DNA of 64,000 nt from Bacteroidota bacterium (GTDB lineage Bacteria; Bacteroidota; Bacteroidia; Chitinophagales; Chitinophagaceae): the NCBI GenBank assembly GCA_023437225.1, contig JAEZGS010000026.1, forward strand, positions 62,001 through 126,000, given 5' to 3'. Numbering within the stretch: position 1 is the first letter of the stretch; each line of letters starts with the position of its first letter. The notes below the pieces were generated by a model. The model saw only the letters and a program-made list of their open reading frames with translations, was not told the origin of the DNA and did not search any database. The translations under genes and the position numbers were made by a program. Shown piece after piece: positions 33,451-42,110 of this stretch.

Positions 33451-35065
33451 AAAAACGGATGCGAAAGATCGCAATAGCAGAAAAGTTGCATGGGGACTCA
33501 GCCTTCTTTGTTTTACCATCTTCCTGGTAATATGCCGGCCCTTATTAAACTCAGGTGATGATGCATTTATCATGTACACATTCTCTGGAGCATTTGGAGG
33601 TGAACCCTCTGTATTAGTTGATCTTTCGAATGCCTGGAATATCATCCTATCATACCCGATCGTCGCACTCTTTACAAATCTGCCAATCCTTAACTGGTAT
33701 ACCTTCTTTCTTGTCTTATTACATTTTGCTTCGTTCTTTGTTATTACTCATTCATTAGTCAAGCGATCCGGGCTTTTTGCAGGGGCCATACTTTCGATAA
33801 TATACTTCTTGTGCTTTGAATCAATGATGCTGCTATCGCTCACCTTTACCAATACTTCCATGGTATGCGCCATAGCAGTCAATCTCTGGCTTACGGGTGA
33901 GAAAGACATTCCATCCTTCTCACTAAAGACGGCGTATAAGACCCCAATATTATTAATGTTGATTGCCGGTTTGTTGCGACTCTACACGTTACTCTTCATT
34001 GAACTGCTATTCATTCCCATTCTGATTTTTACCTTCAAAAAACGATTGTCGACTCTTTTATTTATTAAGTCGGGTGTCTTGTTTATTATTATGTTGTTGC
34101 ACTACGGACATTGGATTTACAATACCAGGCATGTTGATGGCTGGAGCAACAACCATGAAAGAAAAGAAGTGCAATATAAATTGGCGAACCGCCCTGTTGA
34201 TACCTTGCTCTTGCAGCAGAGCATTAATAATATCACAGCCAGCCAATTCTTTATAAATAACTTCCACTACGATACAGCTTCATTACCTGTAAACATGATG
34301 AAGCAAGGAATTGATCATGCAATTCGCAAACGAACTTTAGATAATCATAACGATCGGCAGATACTTTATTGGGCATTTGTTGAAAACCGGGTTTACCTTT
34401 TTTTGATCTTTTGTAGCGGCCTTGTTCTGTGGCTATTGAGAGACTATCGCCAGCTGAGTTATGGCCTGGCGTCTTTTACATTTTTAACATCGGTTTACTT
34501 TGTTCTCTTTATTTACTTTAAAACTCCGGTTCACTTAACACATGCTCTGCTGGCAGTCGCATGGTTATCCATGCGCATTCCGGGATTGAAAGGTAAGAGC
34601 TGGATGCTGATGTTATTGGTGCCGGCAGCAATCTGGGGCAGCGTAAGAATCTACAAGATGAATGCGAGAAACCTGGAGAATTATGAGAAATGGATATGCG
34701 CTTATAATGCCATAAGCAAGGACTCCGCTGCAGTTCACGTTGCTACTGATGGAAGTTTTCCGATAGACTATTTCAATATTTATGAGAATCCGCGCGACTT
34801 TCGACTCACCAATTTCCTGTCGCAACCTCAATTTCCGCTGACCTTATATCGTCGGCGTGCTGAGGACTTACATGTGACGAAGATCGATGACTTCGTTAAT
34901 AAGCACCCGGATCAATCTCCTCATAGGATCTTGTTTGTCGGAGAAACATTACATGCTATTCCTTATTATTTAAATGAGAAAAATATTTCGATTGCCTCGA
35001 TTGATTCAACCGACAAAGAATGCCTGATGATCTATTCTCTCATCAGTAAGCAACTATCTCCATAA
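33425..35065 (+). CDS. Polytopic membrane protein, possible GT-C-type glycosyltransferase
   Basis: From the ATG at 33425 the 546-residue product has about ten hydrophobic helices in the first 400 residues and a soluble C-terminal part. An acidic pair lies just after the first helix in RPLLNSGDDAFIMYTFSG, the position of the catalytic or metal acid in GT-C enzymes that use lipid-linked sugars. This is a topology argument, not a recognised family. Its start lies 26 bp inside the kinase gene and its end overlaps queA by 34 bp in convergent orientation. The kinase may control it. Confidence 0.65.
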   Translation: MLNLLQAYKKTDAKDRNSRKVAWGLSLLCFTIFLVICRPLLNSGDDAFIMYTFSGAFGGEPSVLVDLSNAWNIILSYPIVALFTNLPILNWYTFFLVLLHFASFFVITHSLVKRSGLFAGAILSIIYFLCFESMMLLSLTFTNTSMVCAIAVNLWLTGEKDIPSFSLKTAYKTPILLMLIAGLLRLYTLLFIELLFIPILIFTFKKRLSTLLFIKSGVLFIIMLLHYGHWIYNTRHVDGWSNNHERKEVQYKLANRPVDTLLLQQSINNITASQFFINNFHYDTASLPVNMMKQGIDHAIRKRTLDNHNDRQILYWAFVENRVYLFLIFCSGLVLWLLRDYRQLSYGLASFTFLTSVYFVLFIYFKTPVHLTHALLAVAWLSMRIPGLKGKSWMLMLLVPAAIWGSVRIYKMNARNLENYEKWICAYNAISKDSAAVHVATDGSFPIDYFNIYENPRDFRLTNFLSQPQFPLTLYRRRAEDLHVTKIDDFVNKHPDQSPHRILFVGETLHAIPYYLNEKNISIASIDSTDKECLMIYSLISKQLSP

Positions 35066-36249
35066 CTAAGGAACCTGTAATCATTGTTAAGTGCGTGCTC
35101 GTAGATATTCTTCCAATTCTTTCCAACAAAAGCTGCAACAAGTAATAACAAAGTAGACCGGGGCTGATGGAAGTTGGTGATCAGAATATCAACCATCCGA
35201 AATTTATATCCGGGCACAATTAGTAGTCGTGTTTTTGTAATGAGTCGTTCCGTTCCTGTTAACTCAAGATGTGTGATCAATATTTGCATTGCCTCAGCTC
35301 TTGAGAGCGTAGTACTTTGGTGGTTATAGGGAAACCATTGATCCAGTTCGTACTCTGGGCCAGGGCTTATGTTATTGGTCATTATGTCAACAGCAAGCCA
35401 GTACAGTGATTCAAGCGTTCGAAGGCTTGTTGTGCCAACAGCGACAGCCGTCCTGGAATCGGCTTCTGTAAATCGCCTTAAAAAATCGATTTGCACTTCA
35501 ATGAACTCCGCATGCATGTGGTGGTCTGCCATCTGTTCGGCTTTTACCGGTTTGAAAGTTCCAGCACCCACATGAAGGGTGACGTACAGCGGCTCAATAT
35601 TTTTTTCCTTCAATTCAGAAAGAATATGATGTGTAAAATGCAGGCCTGCGGTGGGAGCCGCCACCGAGCCTTCGTGACGGGCATAGACCGTTTGATAGCG
35701 TGATTTATCGTCTTCGTAAACCTGGCGTTTGATATAAGGAGGCAGAGGCATATTGCCTGCTTCATGAAGTATCTCGGCAAAAGAAACGGAAGTGTCGGGC
35801 CACGACAGTTCGATGACGAAACAATCGGATTTTTTTTCAACATACCTGGCCTCTAGCGTTCCTGTAGAAAGCTCCTTTGTGAGAATCTGTCCGGGTTTCC
35901 ATTTTGATGCTCCGCCGATCATACAGTTCCATTGCACTTTATTTCGTTGCTGCATCGCAACGTTAATTTCCAGGGCGGGATCAGAAGGTTCGAGACAAAA
36001 CAATTCAATGCGCGCTCCTGTGAATTTTTCAAAGATCATTCTTGCTTCTACTACCCGGGTATTGTTGAAAACAATGAGCGCATTTTCAGGAAGGCTGTCG
36101 GCAAGATTTCGAAATCGCTCATCTTTCAATGTTCCTTCATGTGCAATTAAAAGCTTTGAGGAATCACGTTCCTGCAGGGGAAACATTGCAATCTTCTCAT
36201 CAGGGAGATGATAGGTATAGTCTTCGATTGAAATTCTTCTTGGATCCAT
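35032..36249 (-). CDS. queA: S-adenosylmethionine:tRNA ribosyltransferase-isomerase
   Basis: This 405-residue enzyme makes epoxyqueuosine in tRNA. Matching segments include YHLPDEKIAMFPLQERDSSK, LIVFNNTRVVEARM, APTAGLHFT and THLHVG-like VTLHVGAGTFKPV. The start at 36249 (MDPRRISIEDYTYHLP) fits the family; an ATG at 36297 would add 16 residues. The gene is divergent from mraZ. Confidence 0.95.
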   Translation of the reverse strand: MDPRRISIEDYTYHLPDEKIAMFPLQERDSSKLLIAHEGTLKDERFRNLADSLPENALIVFNNTRVVEARMIFEKFTGARIELFCLEPSDPALEINVAMQQRNKVQWNCMIGGASKWKPGQILTKELSTGTLEARYVEKKSDCFVIELSWPDTSVSFAEILHEAGNMPLPPYIKRQVYEDDKSRYQTVYARHEGSVAAPTAGLHFTHHILSELKEKNIEPLYVTLHVGAGTFKPVKAEQMADHHMHAEFIEVQIDFLRRFTEADSRTAVAVGTTSLRTLESLYWLAVDIMTNNISPGPEYELDQWFPYNHQSTTLSRAEAMQILITHLELTGTERLITKTRLLIVPGYKFRMVDILITNFHQPRSTLLLLVAAFVGKNWKNIYEHALNNDYRFLSYGDSCLLMRE

Positions 36250-36431
36250 AAGAAACCAGCTAACTGCCGGGGCCGGCAAGATAGGTAATTCACACAATTT
36301 CTCAGTTATTAACAGGTATCCACATCAATTCACATTTTAATTGAAGCATGAGCTGGAAACTGGCTCGTAAAGGTTTGACAATGCTTGGATTAAGTATATA
36401 AGTAGATGTGGAAAAATTAAATAATTCCAAA

Positions 36432-36479
36432 TTTGTGTCGAAAGTGGGAAAAAGTGTTATTTTGTGGTAATAAATGGTC
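36432..36479 (+). promoter_or_regulatory. mraZ promoter with overlapping MraZ-box array
   Basis: TG-rich boxes start at 36445 (TGGGA), 36455 (TGTTA), 36465 (TGGTA) and 36475 (TGGTC), exactly 10 bp apart, ending 12 bp before the mraZ ATG. E. coli MraZ binds TGGGN repeats separated by 5 nt, the same 10-bp period. TTTG at 36432-36435 and TTATTTTG at 36457-36464 (7/8 of TAnnTTTG, 21-bp spacer) form a promoter that the boxes cover. This predicts autorepression of the dcw operon. A TTGACA-N16-TATAAG pair at 36375-36402 is an alternative start region. Confidence 0.6.
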
Positions 36480-36490
36480 GCGACTCATAA

Positions 36491-36961
36491 ATGATTGGTT
36501 TTCTTGGAGAATATGAAGCAACGGTAGACTCGAAAGGTCGATTTCTTTTTCCTGCAGGCTTTCGCAAGCAGCTACAGGAAGGAGATGACAGCCAGTTCAT
36601 TATCAATCGCGGGTTTGAAAAGTGCCTGACCTTGTACACGAAAAGTGGTTGGGAGCCAATATTTAAGGAGATCAGCAAATTGAATGATTTTGACCCCAAG
36701 GTACGCGAATTCAGAAGATACTTTCTGAATGGGGCCACTCTTCTGGAGATGGACAGTGCAGGCAGATTGTTGATACCTCAAAATCTTAAAGAACATGCCG
36801 GTATCGAAAAGGACATCGTCCTGGTATCGGCAGTTGACAAAATAGAGATCTGGGATAAAAGTAAGTACCAAAAGTTCTTTGAATCATTTTCACCCGAGTC
36901 GTTCAGTGAACTGGGCCAGCAGGTGATGGCCGGCGCGGCAACGATGTCATCTAACTCTTAA
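36491..36961 (+). CDS. mraZ: Transcriptional regulator MraZ
   Basis: The 156-residue product has two AbrB-like swapped-hairpin repeats, each with the DSKGR/DSAGR core: EYEATVDSKGRFLFPAGF at 7-24 and LLEMDSAGRLLIPQNL at about 84-99. MraZ is a DNA-binding regulator of its own operon and localises to the nucleoid. It is the first gene of the dcw cluster, with rsmH 4 bp downstream. Confidence 0.96.
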   Translation: MIGFLGEYEATVDSKGRFLFPAGFRKQLQEGDDSQFIINRGFEKCLTLYTKSGWEPIFKEISKLNDFDPKVREFRRYFLNGATLLEMDSAGRLLIPQNLKEHAGIEKDIVLVSAVDKIEIWDKSKYQKFFESFSPESFSELGQQVMAGAATMSSNS

Positions 36962-36965
36962 ACCG

Positions 36966-37946
36966 ATGGCCAGCAAGAAGCGAGACAGGAAAGAGAAAGA
37001 GGGAGAGATGGAAGGCGCTTCTGTTTATCATGTGCCGGTGTTACTGCGTGAGTCGATCGAACTGTTGATCACCGATCCGAAAGGAATTTATGTCGATTGC
37101 ACTTTTGGCGGCGGCGGTCACAGTCGCGAGATTCTCGCCCGTCTGCATCCCGAAGGAATGCTGTTAGCGTTCGACCAGGATGCCGATGCCAGGGCAAATC
37201 TTCCTGATGATCCAAGGATCACTTTTGTGCCCCACAATTTCAGGCATCTGTCGCGCATGTTAAGATTGCACAAGATTGATGCGGTAAACGGCATACTGGC
37301 AGATCTTGGAGTAAGCAGCCACCAGTTTGATGAGCCGGAGCGTGGGTTTTCAACGCGCTTTGATGCAGAACTGGATATGCGTATGGATCGTCGACAAAGT
37401 TTCACTGCATTTGATGTGGTTAATACCTATTCGCAGGAACGTTTGCATAAGATATTCGGCGAATATGGCGAGGTTACCAATGCTAAAACCCTTGCTGCAA
37501 CCATCGTACAGGCCCGTCAATCAGTTTCGCTGAAATCAATTTCAAATTTCAAAAGCGCTGTACGTTCCGTGGTGAAAGGAAATCCAAATAAATACTTTGC
37601 CCAGGTTTTCCAGGCCTTGCGCATCGAAGTGAATGATGAATTGGGGTCGCTGAAAGAGATGTTGCAACAGGTTCCCTCCATTCTTGCGCCCGCCGGTCGT
37701 GTGGGCATCATTACATTTCATTCGCTGGAAGACCGCATTGTAAAAAACTTTTTTCGAAAAGGTGTTTTTGAAGAAGTGGAAGATCTGAATCCCTTCGAGA
37801 ACACACCCGATAGGAGTCAGCTTGAAGTGATCACCCGAAAGCCGATCACTGCAAGTGATGAAGAAATAAAGATGAACCCGCGTTCACGTAGTGCGAAATT
37901 GAGAGTGGCCATGAAACGCGTGACGCCATTAAATAGCTCAGGTTAA
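36966..37946 (+). CDS. rsmH: 16S rRNA (cytosine1402-N4)-methyltransferase RsmH
   Basis: This 326-residue SAM methyltransferase modifies C1402 of 16S rRNA. Motifs include YHVPVLLRES, CTFGGGGHSREIL, LLAFDQDADA, ILADLGVSSHQFDEPERGFS, and IITFHSLEDRIVKN. A highly charged N-terminal tail (about 14 residues) precedes a second ATG at 37008, which could be the real start. It follows mraZ by 4 bp. Confidence 0.96.
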   Translation: MASKKRDRKEKEGEMEGASVYHVPVLLRESIELLITDPKGIYVDCTFGGGGHSREILARLHPEGMLLAFDQDADARANLPDDPRITFVPHNFRHLSRMLRLHKIDAVNGILADLGVSSHQFDEPERGFSTRFDAELDMRMDRRQSFTAFDVVNTYSQERLHKIFGEYGEVTNAKTLAATIVQARQSVSLKSISNFKSAVRSVVKGNPNKYFAQVFQALRIEVNDELGSLKEMLQQVPSILAPAGRVGIITFHSLEDRIVKNFFRKGVFEEVEDLNPFENTPDRSQLEVITRKPITASDEEIKMNPRSRSAKLRVAMKRVTPLNSSG

Positions 37947-38011
37947 AACCAGATACGGAATTTGAAAATTTGATTCCTTGAAAAATCCCTGTTTGAGCTT
38001 GAGAAGACTGG

Positions 38012-38044
38012 AGCGGTTGGATGGTGAGTAACCGTCCGACCGCT
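38012..38044 (+). other. Strong RNA stem-loop in the rsmH-ftsL spacer
   Basis: Positions 38012-38025 pair with 38031-38044 in an unbroken 14-bp stem with a 5-nt loop (GAGTA). Two pairs are U-G wobbles only in the plus-strand RNA. No T-run follows, so it is not a classic terminator; it may set operon mRNA processing or stability. Confidence 0.65.
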
Positions 38045-38060
38045 AATTTAAAAAACGGAT

Positions 38061-38387
38061 ATGTCGCAATTAAGAGATCAAAAGGAGTTCAGGTTTACGC
38101 TGAAAAAGCTGCTGGGATACAAGTGGATCCTTAGCAACTTCCCGTTCTTCCTGTTCCTGGCTGCGCTTGCTATCGTGTACATATACAACGGGCATTATGC
38201 CGATAAAACGTTGCGTGAGATTACACGCGTGAGCAATGAGATCAAGGAATTGCAATACGAATATAAAACGCTGAAAAGCGACGTGATGTTCAGAAGCAAA
38301 CAAAGTGAGCTCGCTAAAGCAGTAGAGCCGCTCGGATTAAAAGAATTGACAACACCCCCGGTGGTTTTGTCAGCAGAGAAGAAATAA
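38061..38387 (+). CDS. ftsL: FtsL-like divisome protein
   Basis: The 108-residue product has a cytoplasmic basic N-terminus, one membrane helix (about 28-46, FPFFLFLAALAIVYIYNG) and a heptad-like coiled coil (about 52-92) ending at EPLGLKELTTPP. Size, topology and position between rsmH and ftsI define FtsL, which pairs with FtsB/DivIC to recruit and activate FtsWI. Sequence conservation of FtsL is low, so context carries much of the call. Confidence 0.85.
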   Translation: MSQLRDQKEFRFTLKKLLGYKWILSNFPFFLFLAALAIVYIYNGHYADKTLREITRVSNEIKELQYEYKTLKSDVMFRSKQSELAKAVEPLGLKELTTPPVVLSAEKK

Positions 38388-38421
38388 TTAATAACAGAAG
38401 AGATAACCTGGTTGCCCAAAG

Positions 38422-40560
38422 GTGGAAGTAAAGCGCGACATATTATGGAGAGTATACCTGGCGTTCCTGGGCATTGTTGTATTCAGTATATGCATCATCG
38501 GTAAAGCCGTCTACATACAACAGGTAGAAGGCGAGCACTGGCTGGCACAAGCTAAAGAGCAGCAACAGCGAGTGGTAGAGATCGTTGCCGATCGCGGTAC
38601 TATCTACAGTGAAGATGGAAGCATGTTGAGCACTTCGGTTCCTTACTTTGATATTTATGTTGATTTCGGAGCGGATGGTTTGCGCGAAAAAAATGGCAAG
38701 CGCTTTAAAGAAAACATTGATTCGCTGAGTCTGCAGTTGTCAAAGTTTTTTGGCGATCTATCAAAGAACGAATACAAGAAAAAACTACAGGAAGGCTACC
38801 GCAAAAAGTCTCGTTATTATTCGCTAAAGAAGAATCTCACTTTTCAACAATATAAGACGCTTCGTGATTTCGTACTCATACGCGAGGGGAAAAATAAAAG
38901 CGGCTTCATCGCCGAAGTGAAGCATAAAAGAAGAAATCCGTTTGGTTTGCTGGCCAACAGAACCATTGGTCTTTCACGTGAATTCATCGGCTCAGATGGA
39001 AAGATTCGCAATACGAATGTAGGTCTTGAAAAAACATATGATGAATACCTCAAGGGTGAATCGGGAAGCAAACTCGTTCGATTTCTTGCAGGCGGTGTGT
39101 ATGTTCCGGTTGATGGATCGGAGATTGAACCAAAGCATGGAAAAGATATCATCTCAACCATCGATGTGAACATCCAGGACATTACGGAGACTGCACTGTT
39201 ACGGATGATGATCGAAAATGAATGTGCACACGGCACGGCCATTGTCATGGAAACTGCAACCGGCAAGATCAAGGCAATTGCAAACCTGGGTCGGCGGCCG
39301 AATGGTGATTACTTTGAAGACCTTAATTATGCGATCCGCGCAAGCGAGCCCGGCTCCACCTTCAAACTTGCAACGTTACTGGCGTTGCTCGAAGACAACA
39401 AGGTATCGCTTAATAATAAAGTTGACCTTGAAAAAGGAGTATGGAAATTTTCCAATCGTGTTGTATACGATAGTGAACGTCATGGTCGTGAACTTGTAAC
39501 CGTTAAAGATGCTTTCGAATACAGCTCTAATGTAGCTATGGCGAAACTTGTTACACAGCATTACGGTGGCAATCCTGAAAGTTTCATCGGTCACCTGAAG
39601 CGTTTGAAAATGAATGAACTTTCCGGTATTGATCTTGTTGGAGAAACCACTCCAATTATTAAGACGCCACGATCAAAAACCTGGAGTAAAACTACACTGC
39701 CATGGATGAGTTTCGGCTATGAAGTGTTGGTGAGCCCGTTGCAAACACTTATGCTATATAATGCTGTTGCAAATAACGGTACCATGATGAAACCTTACCT
39801 GGTGAATTCAGTAAAAAGAAATGGTATCACCATAAAAGAATTCACACCCGAAGTACTTGACAATTCGATCTGCAGCGAGACAACACTGAAAGCCTTGCAA
39901 TCCGCACTGGAAGGCGTTTGTAACGAAGAAGGCGGCACCGGGTACAATCTCTTTAAAGGATCGATGTTCAATGTTGCAGGTAAAACCGGAACAGCACTTG
40001 TTGCAAATGGCAAGCGCGGATATGCAGATCACATTTATCAATCTTCATTCGCCGGATACTTCCCTGCTAAAAATCCAAAATATTCCTGCATAGTAGTTAT
40101 ACGCAATAAACCCTTCGCTAAGAAATTTTATGGCGGTGCAGTTGCAGGTCCGGTATTCAAAGAGATCGCTGAAAAGTTGTACGCGCTTGATGCTGACAAG
40201 AGCAATCCTTTACAGAATCAACAACTGCATACGGATAGCTCAATGTTTTTTTATGCGGGTGCTTACAACGACCTGAAAGAAGTTGTCCAGACAATGCAGT
40301 TGAAGTATAAAGATTCGGCAGGTAAATCAGATTATGCCCGCATGTATGCCGTTCAATATGCATCTGTACTAAATAACAAAGACGTAAGAAGCGATGTGAT
40401 GCCGGATGTGCGGGGCATGCGTTTGAAAGACGCGCTTTATTTATTGGAAGATATGGGATTGAATGTTGAGGTAGCAGGAAAGGGTAAAGTGTCAACACAA
40501 TCTATCATTGCAGGTACTCCGGTAAGAAAAAGACAGGAAGTAAAAATCGAATTAAACTAA
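38422..40560 (+). CDS. ftsI: Division-specific transpeptidase FtsI (PBP3) with one PASTA domain
   Basis: This 712-residue class B penicillin-binding protein has an N-terminal membrane helix (about 8-28). Its transpeptidase motifs are SxxK in EPGSTFKLA, SxN in YSSNVAMAK and KTG in AGKTGTALV. A C-terminal PASTA domain (MPDVRGMRLKDALYLLEDMG to the end) is present. It crosslinks septal peptidoglycan together with FtsW. The start codon is GTG at 38422, with no ATG nearby. About 70 residues between the KTG motif and PASTA are unassigned. Confidence 0.95.
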   Translation: MEVKRDILWRVYLAFLGIVVFSICIIGKAVYIQQVEGEHWLAQAKEQQQRVVEIVADRGTIYSEDGSMLSTSVPYFDIYVDFGADGLREKNGKRFKENIDSLSLQLSKFFGDLSKNEYKKKLQEGYRKKSRYYSLKKNLTFQQYKTLRDFVLIREGKNKSGFIAEVKHKRRNPFGLLANRTIGLSREFIGSDGKIRNTNVGLEKTYDEYLKGESGSKLVRFLAGGVYVPVDGSEIEPKHGKDIISTIDVNIQDITETALLRMMIENECAHGTAIVMETATGKIKAIANLGRRPNGDYFEDLNYAIRASEPGSTFKLATLLALLEDNKVSLNNKVDLEKGVWKFSNRVVYDSERHGRELVTVKDAFEYSSNVAMAKLVTQHYGGNPESFIGHLKRLKMNELSGIDLVGETTPIIKTPRSKTWSKTTLPWMSFGYEVLVSPLQTLMLYNAVANNGTMMKPYLVNSVKRNGITIKEFTPEVLDNSICSETTLKALQSALEGVCNEEGGTGYNLFKGSMFNVAGKTGTALVANGKRGYADHIYQSSFAGYFPAKNPKYSCIVVIRNKPFAKKFYGGAVAGPVFKEIAEKLYALDADKSNPLQNQQLHTDSSMFFYAGAYNDLKEVVQTMQLKYKDSAGKSDYARMYAVQYASVLNNKDVRSDVMPDVRGMRLKDALYLLEDMGLNVEVAGKGKVSTQSIIAGTPVRKRQEVKIELN

Positions 40561-40568
40561 TTGAATCG

Positions 40569-42047
40569 ATGGCTTTATTGCAGGACATATTGTATAAAGT
40601 TCCTCTTCGGTCGGTGAATGGATCAACTTCAATCGAAGTTGGTGCACTGCACATGGATTCGAGGAAAGCGGGACCTGGCGATGTGTTCGTGGCAATACGC
40701 GGTTCAGTGGTAGATGGTCACAATTATATTGATGCGGCTGTTGCCAACAAAGTGGCCGCTATTGTATGTGAAGAACTGCCGGCAAAATACAAGATTAACG
40801 ATACGCAAGATATAACCCTGATAGAGGTCAATAACAGCGCCTATGCAGCAGGATTGATGGCTAACAACTATTATGGTCAGCCATCGGAACGACTGCACCT
40901 CGTTGGTGTTACCGGTACTAACGGTAAAACAACCATAGCAACCTTATTGTTCAAGCTGTTTTCTCAATTGGGTTATCACTGCGGTCTGATAAGCACTGTA
41001 GAGAACCGGATCGGAAATAAAATTGTTCCTGCAACGCATACCACTCCTGATGCCATTAGTTTGAATGCACTGCTGAAACAAATGGCAGATGATGGATGTT
41101 CACATGTATTCATGGAAACAAGTTCTCATGCATTGCATCAGCATCGTGTGGCCGGACTGGTCTATCGAGGTGCGATATTCAGCAACATCACGCACGACCA
41201 TCTTGATTATCACAAAACCTTTGATGAATACATCAGGGTGAAGAAATCATTTTTTGACATGCTGCCTTCATCTGCGTTTGCGTTGTCAAATGCCGATGAT
41301 AAGCGCGGTGCTGTTATGCTACAGAACACTTCCGCACAGAAGTATTATTACAGTTTGAAAACACTGGCGGAATTCAAGGGTAAGATACTCGAGAATGGTT
41401 TGACAGGACTTGTGATGCTTGTCAACGATCAGGAAGTTCATTTCAGACTGATAGGTGAATTCAATGCATACAATGTGCTGGCGGTGTACGGTGCAGCGAT
41501 TTGCCTCGGGGAAGACAAACATCAGGTATTGCAGGTCCTTAGCCAGCTAACAAGTGCAGAGGGAAGGTTTGATTATGTGGTCTCCGACAGGGAAAGAATT
41601 ATTGCCATAGTGGACTATGCCCATACACCAGATGCACTGGTGAATGTTTTGAGTACCATCAGGAATTTGAGAAAGGGAACTGAACAGGTGATCACTGTTG
41701 TGGGCTGTGGTGGCGACCGTGATAAAGCAAAGCGACCCGTAATGGCGAAAGTCGCCTGCGAACTGAGTGACAGGGTTATTCTCACCTCAGACAATCCCCG
41801 CTCGGAAGATCCACAACAAATCATTGTTGACATGGAGGAGGGTTTGAATACCGCGGCAAAGCGAAAATACATTTCGATTGTAGATAGAAAGGAAGCCATC
41901 AAAACGGCAGTGTCATTGTCGGGTAAGGACGATATCATACTGGTTGCGGGAAAGGGCCATGAAAAATATCAGGAGATAAAAGGGATCAGGCACCCTTTCG
42001 ATGATAAGAAAGTGTTGAAAGAATGGCTGGAAGCGTATGGGAAATGA
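40569..42047 (+). CDS. murE: UDP-MurNAc-tripeptide synthetase MurE
   Basis: This 492-residue Mur ligase adds the third stem residue. It has the ATP loop VTGTNGKTTIA, a THTTPD-like TTPDAISLN, METSSHALHQHR, and TSDNPRSEDP. The DNPR box indicates meso-diaminopimelate specificity, as expected in Gram-negative cells. The stop codon lies at the beginning of a heptamer repeat, so the last codons (YGK) may derive from it. Confidence 0.96.
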   Translation: MALLQDILYKVPLRSVNGSTSIEVGALHMDSRKAGPGDVFVAIRGSVVDGHNYIDAAVANKVAAIVCEELPAKYKINDTQDITLIEVNNSAYAAGLMANNYYGQPSERLHLVGVTGTNGKTTIATLLFKLFSQLGYHCGLISTVENRIGNKIVPATHTTPDAISLNALLKQMADDGCSHVFMETSSHALHQHRVAGLVYRGAIFSNITHDHLDYHKTFDEYIRVKKSFFDMLPSSAFALSNADDKRGAVMLQNTSAQKYYYSLKTLAEFKGKILENGLTGLVMLVNDQEVHFRLIGEFNAYNVLAVYGAAICLGEDKHQVLQVLSQLTSAEGRFDYVVSDRERIIAIVDYAHTPDALVNVLSTIRNLRKGTEQVITVVGCGGDRDKAKRPVMAKVACELSDRVILTSDNPRSEDPQQIIVDMEEGLNTAAKRKYISIVDRKEAIKTAVSLSGKDDIILVAGKGHEKYQEIKGIRHPFDDKKVLKEWLEAYGK

Positions 42048-42110
42048 GAAATGGGAATTGAGAAATGGGAATTGAGAATAATGAATCGTGAATTACGAAT
42101 TACTGAATAG
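42043..42110. repeat. Heptamer-phased spacer repeat between murE and mraY
   Basis: Units TGRGAAA/TGGGAAT/TGAGAAT continue with YRTGAAT and TACGAAT in one 7-bp phase from the murE stop to the mraY ATG. The element overlaps the last murE codons. Confidence 0.78.

Noticed and set aside
36316..36324. DnaA-box-like GTATCCACA upstream of mraZ
   Set aside because: A single near match with no cluster, no AT-rich unwinding region and no dnaA/dnaN nearby; not evidence for an origin.
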